A stretch of DNA of 64,000 bases from BS150m-G50 sp964517435 (GTDB lineage: Bacteria; CAIWAD01; BS150m-G50): assembly GCA_964517435.1 (NCBI GenBank), contig CAZFEC010000008.1, forward strand, positions 16,581 through 80,580, in the 5' to 3' direction. Positions 36,901 to 44,440 of the stretch are shown one piece after another. Both the position numbers and the translations under genes were made by a program. Under the pieces are notes generated by a model. It saw only the letters and a program-made list of their open reading frames with translations, was not told where the DNA came from and ran no database searches. The number at the start of each line of letters is the position of its first letter. Positions within the stretch are counted from its first letter, which is position 1.

Positions 36901-37800
36901 AGTGGGGTCCACAGCCAGCACTTCCGGAAAGTGATACACCCGCAACCAGCCGCTGTGGCCGACGCTGCGCTGCGTGGTCAGGGAGGATGCGGCGTAGAGG
37001 TAGTATGGCGCCGCCTCGTTTTCCTCCAGTGCGGCCGTCAGAACCGCCTGTTCAAGGGCACCTGCCGGCAGGTTGATCAAGGGTTGCCCCGCCAGGTCCA
37101 CGGCGGCGAAAGCCTCCGCCGTGATCGAGGTCAGGGCGGGGTTGGTACTCCAGTAGAGCGAATAGGTGGCTCCCAGTACATCGCTGAGCGTCCCGCTGCA
37201 GGTAAAAGCGTAGCCGCCGTCCCCGCCGCAGGTCGCCGTTGAATCCTGCTGCGGCGCGGTGAAAACCGCCGCGGGACCGGGGATGGCGCTGATCAAACCG
37301 GCCACGGCCTGGGTGGTATCGATTTCGGCGGTACCGATCAACTGAACCGGCAGGGCCGGGACGGCCGCGGCGGTGGTTGTATCACAACAGGCGAAGAGGG
37401 CGAGGAAACGGATGTTGCCCCCGCCGCCGATGCTGGTTTCGCACAGCAGCTGCAGAGTGTCGCCGGCGACCTGCAGCGAAAAGGCGCCGCCAATGTCGGT
37501 GGCGTCGATTTGCGCCATTCCATTCAACTGACTGTCAAACTGGAACTGTGACGGCAGCACGATCGTGATCGTCTCACCCGCGATGATGTCCTGACTCTGC
37601 TCAACCTGCAGGATCAGGTCGCGGCCGTGAAAAGCGGAAGTCGTGATGTCGACGGGAGTGTAGGGGCCGCCGCCGGTCAGGTAAGGCAGCTCTATCGCGG
37701 TGGCCGACAGCGATTGTGCCACGTTGACAGCGGCTGCCGCCGTTCCAGTGAACCACAGGCACAGCTGCATAGTCAGCCAGGCTTTAACGCGCAGTCGCAA
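33904..37800 (-). CDS. Giant secreted protein with cohesin-like and dockerin-like segments and C-terminal sorting module
   Basis: 1,298 residues. The signal peptide ends near GTAAAA. Toward the C-terminal third a cohesin-like segment (FPGDTVTVSIYPQAG, then VAFDIVSLTSPFRLG) precedes a carboxypeptidase-regulatory-like domain (GRVSGHVQLQGRDYNG). Next comes a dockerin-like pair of calcium loops (LPDNQIDATDLNAIVEAYG and DFDGDELVYITDLTLC). The end is a FlgD/Por-type sorting module (PPPWPNPFNSSLTI...ILGQQVEVLY). First gene of the three-gene export operon. TTG start with a strong GAGGAG; ATG 37770 lacks one. Function unknown; surface assembly by cohesin-dockerin-like contacts is inference. Confidence 0.83.
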   Translation of the reverse strand: MRLRVKAWLTMQLCLWFTGTAAAAVNVAQSLSATAIELPYLTGGGPYTPVDITTSAFHGRDLILQVEQSQDIIAGETITIVLPSQFQFDSQLNGMAQIDATDIGGAFSLQVAGDTLQLLCETSIGGGGNIRFLALFACCDTTTAAAVPALPVQLIGTAEIDTTQAVAGLISAIPGPAAVFTAPQQDSTATCGGDGGYAFTCSGTLSDVLGATYSLYWSTNPALTSITAEAFAAVDLAGQPLINLPAGALEQAVLTAALEENEAAPYYLYAASSLTTQRSVGHSGWLRVYHFPEVLAVDPTTELHLDSGRLYNPLSAVPDGSGTPQVMLEFAAEDLDSVPEVSLFYGPAGITANAIVTSGSPPALTVVGLTGCEAITPAPLPVDLYQEYPWTVYSSASEWVTAGQYSVYAVAGDGRHAVLRESEAPVTVYHTPLIDLQTPPATTIDLGEDFCFTFNWGETVDGDRDADDDALIALYIDASDDSLADFSQATMDLLIDTLAATDGWLANGELMVQGIHEDPDQQPDNMYVWHPADLPSALANQIITHSGWLHFYAHIDDGVTGRLGSFEDGYDNFLAEDEPITSFRFQAAPNVMLVDPPPLGAAISAHASYLVRWVYAWNFGGEHQQLFLLLGDTGCELPEATWFDLTTSVPNLWVMNSQDGTIDQHLDTPAGDITTWEFLPNTMTGPSVGEGIPLEDAGDETYHVFLLVSSNPAGQEPDAADPVFTAPGTLAINGFGGNICYNLQMRPYRFDTFPGDTVTVSIYPQAGVITADMISLYVDVDTVAFDIVSLTSPFRLGPDFEEASILENDNHGGDLSNGRHHLDFTYFENGAPVPEFSDGTHLLCTLQLLPRRDPATGATIDNLVFAVDDEANRFTSFYQDGELLGTTIQSPAAISYTWSRGRVSGHVQLQGRDYNGLESTLILREPGSWLPVTDSLFNQNDIDPAAAGVQVQLGTDGTYQLHSVPDGCWELVASVPGWLSGYYPFDIQHGDLLEGVNPHFNSEDVDLLQLIAGDCAGYVDSSDTVLPDNQIDATDLNAIVEAYGSTPDSAGWNSYCDFDGDELVYITDLTLCTTNLNSSGVPPVYRRGHNATPVWQLERQPAGEYTTWTLVIAPASDLIGWSARLALPPGAVTDLQLCELFDTEAQSVIQTHGNRLLLAVARYGQSPGVSGELALARFTLPTGSGLPVLLLEGHSVDTAFRTTSGVVTAPPLAFELPPPWPNPFNSSLTIPLVVYETTSLRLAVYNILGQQVEVLYRDTIVPGSYQLQWRAESFAAGLYFLQAVTPEHRATRKVMHLQ

Positions 37801-38304
37801 GCGGACTCCTCAAGCTTGGGCGAGCTTTGGAAAAGCCGTCACCGGCGAATCCTGGACAACAGGCACATCAGTACATTTCCAGCCCTGCTCGCTTTACATA
37901 ATATGCAGCAAGAGCCATGCCAGCGCTCCAGCTCCGTCAACAGCACGTAAGCATTCTCCCATTGTGATAAATAACAAGGTGATACGACTGCGCAACTTCA
38001 GAATGGATGAACTTCCGGAGCCGTTTCGCAGAACGACAGGCGCGGTAAAGGTTTCCCCACCGGAAACAATTACCTGGAAACCTGATGTGTACCACCCCAT
38101 GCTCGGGGCGACTCCGCCGGTTCAGGAAGTGGTTGTGTGCGGTACGCCGCCGCCTGGACCGCCAATCTTTTCCCTCGGCCGGCCGGTTACAAAAACTGTT
38201 GGCACTTCAGTTGATGATTTTACATATTGCCTGCAGAGAAGTGAGCGGAAGCGACGTGATACATTCGATCGGTTCAGTTATTGAATGAGAGTGATCCCGC
38301 GTCG
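37801..38304. other. Divergent intergenic region between the giant export operon and the HDOD gene
   Basis: About 500 bases. The open frames crossing it (one of 194 codons on +) have irregular composition, no Shine-Dalgarno and no domain. It carries one GTGATACA (38256-38263) and the near match GTGATACG (37979). TGGCACT-TCAG-TTGA (38200-38214) resembles a sigma-54 site but lacks the GC at -12. Confidence 0.5.
38256..38263 (+). repeat. GTGATACA octamer (representative of 19 copies)
   Basis: Exact copies on + begin at 349, 994, 18717, 31693, 33867, 36511, 36931, 38256, 38932, 40052, 41483 and 43738. Copies on - (TGTATCAC on +) begin at 9290, 15516, 30752, 30909, 34024, 34352 and 37378. About one is expected by base composition. 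They occur in all frames, on both strands and in gaps. See findings. Confidence 0.7.
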
Positions 38305-39198
38305 ATGAGTGACAAAGTTGATACCATCCGGGCGATGCAGGAGCGGATCCTCAGCATCCGTGATCTGCCGACACTGCCTGTTGTCGCGGTGGAGATCATG
38401 GGACTGGTTCAGCGCGACTCTTCCTCAGTCATGGATGTCGCCCAGGTCATGTACCGCGATCCGGTCCTGACCGCCAAAGTACTCAAGCTCGCCAATTCCG
38501 CCTTCTACGGTCTACGACGCCAGGTCGAAACCCTCAACCAGGCCATGGTAGTGCTGGGTTTCAGTGAGATACTCAACCTGGTGCAGAGCGTGTCGGTAGT
38601 ACAGGCGTTCAAGGATGAGCAATTCGAGGACAGTTTCGATCTCAACGCTTTCTGGGACCATTCCGTCGGCACCGGCGAGATCAGCCGGGCGCTGGCGACC
38701 AAGGTCGGATTGCGGTTTGACGGAGCCGATTTCACGGCGGGATTGATTCACGACATCGGCAAGGTGGTCCTGGAGATGTACTTCCACGAGGACTTCACCC
38801 GCGCGCTGAAGACTTCACGCACCAGCGAGACACCACTGTATCAATCGGAGCGGAAAGTGCTGGGTGTTGACCACACCGAGATCGGCACCTGGCTGGCGGA
38901 GCGCTGGACACTGCCGGAACGACTCGTCGATGTGATACAAAACCACCATGCTCCGCTCCAGAGTTCCCGTGATAAAGTACTGGTGGCGATCGTCCATCTC
39001 GCCAATACGCTGGCCAAGGTCGCCAATATCGGCTTCAGCGGCGACCGGGTGGTCTTCGACCTGAAACAGGATCCCGCCTGGCTGTTGCTGGAACGGGAGG
39101 CGCCCGCCATGGAACAATTCGATCTGGCCCGTTTCACATTCGAGCTGGACGACAAAGTGGAACGGGCACGTGATTTCATGCGCATCGTGAGCAGCTAA
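38305..39198 (+). CDS. HDOD-domain signalling protein
   Basis: 297 residues. The HDOD core begins IRDLPTLPVVAVEIMGLVQRDSSSVMDVAQVMYRDPVLTAKVLKLANSAFYGL. It then has GLIHDIGKVVLEMYF and DHTEIGTWLAERWTLPERLVDVIQNHH, which follow the HD-type pattern. HDOD proteins scaffold signalling in motility, stress and biofilm responses; many lack enzymatic activity. Start ATG 38305 (TTG 38281 in frame). The Shine-Dalgarno is weak. A CheR-like gene follows after 14 bases, so the two are probably one operon. Confidence 0.88.
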   Translation: MSDKVDTIRAMQERILSIRDLPTLPVVAVEIMGLVQRDSSSVMDVAQVMYRDPVLTAKVLKLANSAFYGLRRQVETLNQAMVVLGFSEILNLVQSVSVVQAFKDEQFEDSFDLNAFWDHSVGTGEISRALATKVGLRFDGADFTAGLIHDIGKVVLEMYFHEDFTRALKTSRTSETPLYQSERKVLGVDHTEIGTWLAERWTLPERLVDVIQNHHAPLQSSRDKVLVAIVHLANTLAKVANIGFSGDRVVFDLKQDPAWLLLEREAPAMEQFDLARFTFELDDKVERARDFMRIVSS

Positions 39199-39212
39199 AT
39201 CGGAGACTGAAC

Positions 39213-40055
39213 GTGCATCATCTCGATGAAGTAGTGGTGCAAGCCAGGCAGCAACTCTACGACTGTTCCGGTATCTATATTTCCGGCAACCAACTATCGT
39301 ACTTCGAGCGACAGATCCTCGCCCGGATGGAGGAACTGGAGCTGGAATCGGGATTCGATTATCTGGAAAGGCTGAGCAACGGTACGCAGGACGATGAGAT
39401 CAGTCAACTGTTGAAGCGGGTCTTCGTATCCGACACCCGCTTTTTCAGCCACCGCTTCCAGATTAACGCCATCGTGGAATACGCGATACCGGAAATCCTG
39501 CATGAACGCAACCTCGACAGAATCAACATCTGGTATCACGGGATGGCCCGTGGGGAAGGGCTTTATTCGCTACTCCTGCTGCTGAACGAACAGGTGCGCC
39601 GCATCACCCGCAAGTGCCAATACCGGATCATCGGCAGCGATGTCGACAGCCTGGCGCTGGAGCGCACGCGTCAGGCCAAGTTCCGCTGGTCCTCCCTGTC
39701 GCACCTTGATGAGGAACTGCGTAAGACCTACTTCGAAGTGGTGGACAACACCAAGTATCGCTTCCTCCCCCTGCCGGACCAGGAGCTGGAGTTCCTGCAA
39801 CTGGTTCCGCACGAAGACGAGCAGTGGCAGGCTGTCGAGACTGTGGATCTGATCATATTCCAGAATATCCTGATGTATTACGGTCTGCGGCAGCGTCAAC
39901 AGATCGCCGAGAAGCTTTATAACAAGCTGAATCCGCTCGGGTACCTGTTCGTCGGACCGACCGAGTCGCTGTACCAGGTTACCGATAGCTTCAACATCAT
40001 CCATTTCACCAAGACACTGGGCTACAAGAAGCCGGGTGACGGTTCACAAAAGTGA
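39213..40055 (+). CDS. CheR-like methyltransferase-fold protein with altered SAM motif
   Basis: 280 residues with the CheR architecture: an N-terminal helical domain (FERQILARMEELELESGFDYLERL) and the phrase FVSDTRFFSHRFQI (CheR: T-x-F-F-R). The SAM pocket motif, normally SxGEEPYS, reads ARGEGLYSLLLLL; GSDVDSLALERT keeps the ribose-binding Asp; CRNVLIYF is replaced by FQNILMYYG. Changes at the catalytic motifs suggest weak or no methyltransferase activity. GTG start with GGAGACTG upstream. Paired with HDOD, not with chemoreceptors. The stop codon is inside a GTGATACA copy. Confidence 0.75.
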   Translation: MHHLDEVVVQARQQLYDCSGIYISGNQLSYFERQILARMEELELESGFDYLERLSNGTQDDEISQLLKRVFVSDTRFFSHRFQINAIVEYAIPEILHERNLDRINIWYHGMARGEGLYSLLLLLNEQVRRITRKCQYRIIGSDVDSLALERTRQAKFRWSSLSHLDEELRKTYFEVVDNTKYRFLPLPDQELEFLQLVPHEDEQWQAVETVDLIIFQNILMYYGLRQRQQIAEKLYNKLNPLGYLFVGPTESLYQVTDSFNIIHFTKTLGYKKPGDGSQK

Positions 40056-40106
40056 TACACAACGCTTGAGCTGACACCAGTTGCGGTGCTGGAAAAGGGG
40101 ATGCGC

Positions 40107-40550
40107 ATGAAAAAAGCTTCCGTGGAGGCATTCCGGCGGCTGCAGGATTTCAACCGGCCGATAGACGAACGGATGTCGGAACACTTCTCGACATCCCACC
40201 AGGTAATCGGTTCGCTGCACATGAGCTGGAAACCGCCGATGGATGTTTTCTTTTCCAGCGGCAACCTGGTCATCATCATGGATATCGCCGGGGTAAGCGA
40301 GCAACAGTTGTATCTCTCCTGTCAGGACCAGCGGCTGGTTATCCGCGGTATCCGTCAGGAACCGGGGCGTTATCCCCAGCGGGAATTTCACCAGCTGGAG
40401 GTGAATTTCGGGCCCTTTCAACGCAGCTTGACCATCCCTTTCAAAGTGAACGAAGAGGAAATCCGCGCCCGTTACCGCGATGGTTTTCTGGAGATAGTGA
40501 TTCCGATGGATCAGATGGATGACCGGCAAGTGATTCTGGAACTGGACTGA
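40107..40550 (+). CDS. Small heat shock protein (Hsp20/alpha-crystallin family)
   Basis: 147 residues. The alpha-crystallin domain runs from PPMDVFFSSGNLVIIMDIAGV to GFLEIVIPMD, with the conserved segment EFHQLEVNFGPFQRSLTIPFKVNEEEIRARYRDGFLEI (A-x-x-x-x-G-x-L equivalent RYRDGFL). The C-terminal I-x-I motif is present as VILEL. It holds unfolding proteins in the cytoplasm. Start ATG 40107, six bases after AAAAGGGG. It ends 7 bases before lon, so the two form a proteostasis operon. Confidence 0.9.
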   Translation: MKKASVEAFRRLQDFNRPIDERMSEHFSTSHQVIGSLHMSWKPPMDVFFSSGNLVIIMDIAGVSEQQLYLSCQDQRLVIRGIRQEPGRYPQREFHQLEVNFGPFQRSLTIPFKVNEEEIRARYRDGFLEIVIPMDQMDDRQVILELD

Positions 40551-40557
40551 GGTGGAA

Positions 40558-42888
40558 ATGCAGAACAACGACGCTCCCAGCGCGATCAAGATTCCCGGCA
40601 AGCTGCCACTGCTGCCTCTGGACGACATCGTCGTCTTTCCCTTTGTTATAGCACCGGTAGTGGTGGCGGAACCACGCCAGCTGGAGATGGTTAATCATGT
40701 GCTCTCCGGCGACAAGATGCTGGCGGTGTTCTCGAAACGCAGCACCGAGACGATGGACGAGGATCGCCGCTTCTACGATACCGGCTGCGCCGCCATCGTT
40801 TTGAAGATGTTCAAGATGCAGAACGGCGAGGTCGGTCTGCTGCTGCAGGGCCTGGCCCGGGTACAACTGGACAAACTGGTCCGGCGTGATCCCTTCCTGG
40901 AGGGCAGTCTTACTATTCTACGCGAGGACTCCCGGTCCTCCCTGAAAATCGAAGCGTTGCGCAAGGAACTCAAACGCAAGTTCCAGATCATGGCGCAGAA
41001 CCGCCATATCGTGAAGGAGGATGTCCAATCCGCCATCCTCAACATCCAGGAACCGGGCAAGCTGTGCGATGTGATCGTCTCCAATCTGCCGGTTACGGTC
41101 GAGGAACGTCAACGGATTCTGGATACGGTCAATATCACCAAACGTCTCCACGGTACCACGCACCTGTTGCAGCGGGAGATCGAGCTGGAGGAACTCAGCC
41201 AGCAGATCAAGAAGTCGGTCGACCAGGAGATCGAGGTCTCCGAGAAACAGCGCTACCTGCGGGCGCAGATCAACATGATGCAGCGGGAGCTGGGTGAGGA
41301 AGACAGCGGCGAGGAACTGGACCAGATGCTGGTGGACGCCCGCGAGAGCGGCATGAGCCAGGAAGCGTTGCAGGCAGTGGAGAAGGAGATCCGCCGCATG
41401 CGCAGCATGTCCGCCTCTTCAGCCGACTACCATGTCCTTCGCGGTTATGTGGAGTGGATGATCGATCTGCCCTGGCAGAAACGTGATACAAAACCGCTGA
41501 ACATACGCAAAGCCGCCGCGGTCCTGAATCGCGATCATTACGGGCTGGATGAGGTCAAGAACCGCATTCTGGAATTTCTGGCGGTGATGGAGCTTAATCC
41601 GGATACCCGCAGCCCGATTCTATGTCTGGTCGGCCCGCCCGGCGTGGGCAAGACCTCCCTGGGGCGTTCCATCGCTTCGGCGCTTAACCGCAAGTTCACC
41701 CGCCTGGCCCTGGGCGGCGTCCACGACGAAGCGGAGATCCGCGGGCATCGCAAGACTTATGTCGGCGCCTTTCCCGGCCGGATTATCCAGCGTCTGCGCG
41801 ACGCCGGCACCCGCAATCCTGTCTTCATGCTGGATGAGATCGACAAGCTGGGCGCCGACGTCAAAGGGGATCCCGCCAGCGCGCTCCTGGAAGTGCTGGA
41901 TCCGGAGCAGAACCACGAATTCATGGATCACTTCCTCGATGTGAAGTTCGATCTGTCCGAAGTCATCTTCATCACTACGGCCAACCAGCCCTACAACATT
42001 CCGGAGCCGCTGCTGGACCGGATGGAAGTGATTCACCTCCCGGGCTACCTCAAACAGGAGAAGGTGCAAATCGCCCGGACCTACCTGATCCCGCGCCAGC
42101 TGGAGAACAGCGGCCTGACCAAGCGGCATCTCACCATCACCGCCGCCGGCTTGAACGCCATTATCAGCGGCTATACGCGGGAGGCGGGAGTCCGCAAGCT
42201 GGAACAGCAGATCGGGGCGATCTGCCGGAAGACGGCCCGTCGCGTTCTGGTCAAACCCTCCCGGCGCATCAGCCTGACCAGCCGCAATCTGCCGGAGTTC
42301 CTCGGGGCGCCGCGGCACCAACTCACCCAGCGGCCGAGTCGCCGCCAGGCCGGCGTTTCGACCGGCCTCGCCTGGACTCCTTACGGCGGCGTGGTCCTCT
42401 ATGTCGAAACCAGCCTGATGCCGGGTGGACGCAATTTGAAGCTGACCGGACAGCTGGGGGAAGTGATGCGGGAATCGGCCGAAACCGCGCTTTCCTACCT
42501 GCGCGCCAACAGCGCCAAGTTCAACCTGCCGGAACATTTCTTCAACGAGTCGGACATCCACATGCATATACCCGCCGGCGCGACACCCAAAGACGGGCCT
42601 TCCGCCGGGACCGCCCTCATCCTGGCGCTGTTGTCGCTGCTCTGGCGCAAACCGCTGCCGGCCGGGGTGGCGGTGACGGGTGAAATAACCCTGACCGGGG
42701 AAGTGATGCCGGTCGGCGGCATCAAGGAGAAGCTGCTGGCCGCAAAAGAGGGGCAAATCCGGCGCGTGCTGATTCCCGCCGGCAACGCGGCCGACCTCGC
42801 GGAGGTGCCGTCGGAAGTCAAGCGCAACCTCAAGATCAAGCTGGTCAAGCGAATTTCCGAGGTGGTGAGCGAAGCTTTCGGTGCCTGA
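40558..42888 (+). CDS. lon: ATP-dependent protease Lon (LonA)
   Basis: 776 residues. The N-terminal substrate domain begins LPLLPLDDIVVFPFVIAPVVV. The AAA+ module has Walker A GPPGVGKTS near residue 359 and Walker B VFMLDEIDKLG. The protease domain has the dyad Ser682 in DGPSAG and Lys723 in GGIKEKLLAA. It degrades damaged and regulatory proteins in the cytoplasm. ATG 40558 with CTGAGGTGG upstream; an in-frame GTG two codons earlier overlaps that signal. Co-transcribed with hsp20. A GTGATACA octamer lies inside at 41483. Confidence 0.95.
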   Translation: MQNNDAPSAIKIPGKLPLLPLDDIVVFPFVIAPVVVAEPRQLEMVNHVLSGDKMLAVFSKRSTETMDEDRRFYDTGCAAIVLKMFKMQNGEVGLLLQGLARVQLDKLVRRDPFLEGSLTILREDSRSSLKIEALRKELKRKFQIMAQNRHIVKEDVQSAILNIQEPGKLCDVIVSNLPVTVEERQRILDTVNITKRLHGTTHLLQREIELEELSQQIKKSVDQEIEVSEKQRYLRAQINMMQRELGEEDSGEELDQMLVDARESGMSQEALQAVEKEIRRMRSMSASSADYHVLRGYVEWMIDLPWQKRDTKPLNIRKAAAVLNRDHYGLDEVKNRILEFLAVMELNPDTRSPILCLVGPPGVGKTSLGRSIASALNRKFTRLALGGVHDEAEIRGHRKTYVGAFPGRIIQRLRDAGTRNPVFMLDEIDKLGADVKGDPASALLEVLDPEQNHEFMDHFLDVKFDLSEVIFITTANQPYNIPEPLLDRMEVIHLPGYLKQEKVQIARTYLIPRQLENSGLTKRHLTITAAGLNAIISGYTREAGVRKLEQQIGAICRKTARRVLVKPSRRISLTSRNLPEFLGAPRHQLTQRPSRRQAGVSTGLAWTPYGGVVLYVETSLMPGGRNLKLTGQLGEVMRESAETALSYLRANSAKFNLPEHFFNESDIHMHIPAGATPKDGPSAGTALILALLSLLWRKPLPAGVAVTGEITLTGEVMPVGGIKEKLLAAKEGQIRRVLIPAGNAADLAEVPSEVKRNLKIKLVKRISEVVSEAFGA

Positions 42889-43023
42889 GTGATCGGGAGC
42901 CGTATTGGCGCCCAACCGGATCCGGCTGACCGGCGCTATCGCGGTCGGGCCCGCCGGATTGATACCCATCCATCCCCTCACAACGAACCCGGTACCCGTA
43001 CGTCACCGGAGCGATTTCCAGAA

Positions 43024-43839
43024 GTGAAAACGGATTTCCACCTCCATACCCACCTGTGCCGGCATGCCGCCGGCGGGATGGAGGAGTATGTGCGACAGGC
43101 CCTGGCACTCGGCCTGGAGCATATCTGCTTCACCGATCACGTCCCCCTGCCTTATGATTTCGACCTGACCCACCGGATGGGGCCGGAACAGCTGTCCGAC
43201 TACATCGCCGGCGTGCGGGAATTGCAGCGGCGCTATCGGGGCCGCATCGAAATCGGTCTCGGTCTGGAGTGCGACTACCTGCCCGGCGTGGAACCGTGGC
43301 TCGAGCGGATTCTGGCGGAGCAGGAGTGGGACTGCGTGCTGGGGAGTATTCACTTTGTGGGCCACATCCGCTCCGACGCGCCGGTCTTCGTCTTCCGGCC
43401 GGGCGAGGTGCCGCTGGACCAGCTGGAGGATAACTACTGGCGACAGCTGGACGAGCTGGTCACCTGCGGGCTCTTCGATGCGATCACCCACCTGGATATC
43501 TTCAAGAAACGGGGCTGGCGGCCGCAACCGGAACGGCTGCCGCGGATCACCGGGATCCTGGACCGCATGGCCGCCGCCGGCACAGCTCTGGAAGTCAACG
43601 CCTCCGGTTACGATAAGCCGGAGGTGGGGGAAGCCTATCCCCATCCCCAACTGTTGCGCCTGGCGGTTGAGCGGGGATTGACTTTCATCTACGGCTCTGA
43701 CGCGCATCAACCGCAGCAGGTAGGGCGCTACCGGGACGTGATACAATCTCAACTGCTACGGCTGGGGGTAGAGCAACACGCGATCTACCGCAGGCGGCAA
43801 CGATTCCTGCTGCCGTTGACAGCGGACGGGTGTGAGTGA
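43024..43839 (+). CDS. PHP-family phosphoesterase, histidinol-phosphatase (HisJ/HisK)-like
   Basis: 271 residues. The PHP metal site starts with FHLHTHLCRHA (HxH...H), followed by CFTDHVPLP, LGLECDY, GSIHFVG, ITHLDIFKK and YGSDAH, all in the order of HisJ-type histidinol phosphatases. The enzyme would hydrolyse L-histidinol phosphate; no other his biosynthesis gene is near, so another phosphate ester is possible. GTG 43024 is the best start, since coding-like sequence upstream is poor. The end carries GTGATACA (43738). Confidence 0.82.
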   Translation: MKTDFHLHTHLCRHAAGGMEEYVRQALALGLEHICFTDHVPLPYDFDLTHRMGPEQLSDYIAGVRELQRRYRGRIEIGLGLECDYLPGVEPWLERILAEQEWDCVLGSIHFVGHIRSDAPVFVFRPGEVPLDQLEDNYWRQLDELVTCGLFDAITHLDIFKKRGWRPQPERLPRITGILDRMAAAGTALEVNASGYDKPEVGEAYPHPQLLRLAVERGLTFIYGSDAHQPQQVGRYRDVIQSQLLRLGVEQHAIYRRRQRFLLPLTADGCE

Positions 43840-43900
43840 ATCTGAGGCGCGAAACCGGTACCCTGTCCGCAAAAAGAGCTCTGTTGAGAACAGATTTATA

Positions 43901-43929
43901 TTGACATCCAGAGGGTGGTAATGTAAACT
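43901..43929 (+). promoter_or_regulatory. Sigma-70-type promoter of tRNA-Leu/rpsT
   Basis: TTGACA (43901-43906), a 17-base spacer, then TAAACT (43924-43929). The predicted start near 43936 is about 10 bases before the mature tRNA. Confidence 0.75.
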
Positions 43930-43945
43930 AACCGACTGCAATCGA

Positions 43946-44029
43946 GCCGGAGTGGTGGAATTGGTAGACGCGCACGTTTCAGGGGCGTGTGGCTGCAAGG
44001 CCGTGTGGGTTCAAATCCCACCTCCGGCA
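43946..44029 (+). tRNA. tRNA-Leu (anticodon CAG)
   Basis: A class II tRNA of 84 bases. Acceptor arms GCCGGAG and CTCCGGC pair perfectly, with discriminator A. The D-loop has TTGGTAGA, the anticodon loop is TTCAGGG with CAG at 43980-43982, a long variable arm TGGCTGCAAGGCCG follows, and the T-loop is GGTTCAAATCC. CCA is not encoded. It reads CUG, probably the commonest leucine codon at this GC content. rpsT follows 27 bases later. Confidence 0.95.
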
Positions 44030-44056
44030 TTTGAAGTTTAGTTAACGGAGAAGGAT

Positions 44057-44317
44057 ATGCCGCATCACAAATCATGCGCCAAGCGAGTTAAAACCAGCGC
44101 CGCCGCCCGACTGCGCAATCGAATCTATAAAAGCCGGCTGCACACAGCCATGCGCCGTATTTACAGCGTCACCACCCGCGAAGAAGCCGAACAGCTGCAC
44201 CCGGGCACTGTCTCTCTGATCGACAAACTGGAACGCAAAGGCATTCTGCATAAAAAGAACGCGGCAAATAAGAAATCGAAATTGAGTCAATTTGTCAGCC
44301 GGTTGCAGAATTCCTGA
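44057..44317 (+). CDS. rpsT: 30S ribosomal protein S20
   Basis: 86 residues, basic and helical: MPHHKSCAKRVKTSAAARLRN opens the S20 pattern (KSAxKRxRxxxxxxxxN), and the end has KGILHKKNAANKKSKLSQFV, the standard S20 C-terminal motif. It binds 16S rRNA early in small-subunit assembly. GGAGAAGG precedes the ATG. Likely transcribed with the tRNA from the promoter at 43.9 kb. Confidence 0.95.
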   Translation: MPHHKSCAKRVKTSAAARLRNRIYKSRLHTAMRRIYSVTTREEAEQLHPGTVSLIDKLERKGILHKKNAANKKSKLSQFVSRLQNS

Positions 44318-44379
44318 AAAGCGTCTCTATGATACGCGTTTGCCGGATTCCGTCGTGACCGCATTGATTTCCTGTCACC

Positions 44380-44403
44380 CCGGTATCCGGTTTTCTCTTT
44401 TTT
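44380..44403 (+). terminator. Weak possible terminator after rpsT
   Basis: CCGG (44380-44383) and CCGG (44387-44390) flank TAT and are followed by TTTTCTCTTTTTT. The T-rich tract is good but the stem is only four bases, so support is weak. Confidence 0.3.
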
Positions 44404-44440
44404 CGCCCTCGCAACCGACCAACTCACAGGATTTGTGTCA

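Noticed and set aside
38200..38214. Fourth sigma-54-like site, TGGCACT-TCAG-TTGA, before HDOD
   Set aside because: The essential GC at -12 is GA, so it is not counted with the other three.
37700..38284. 194-codon + frame crossing the gap before the HDOD gene
   Set aside because: Starts inside the antisense of the giant-protein gene, has irregular composition, no Shine-Dalgarno and no domain.
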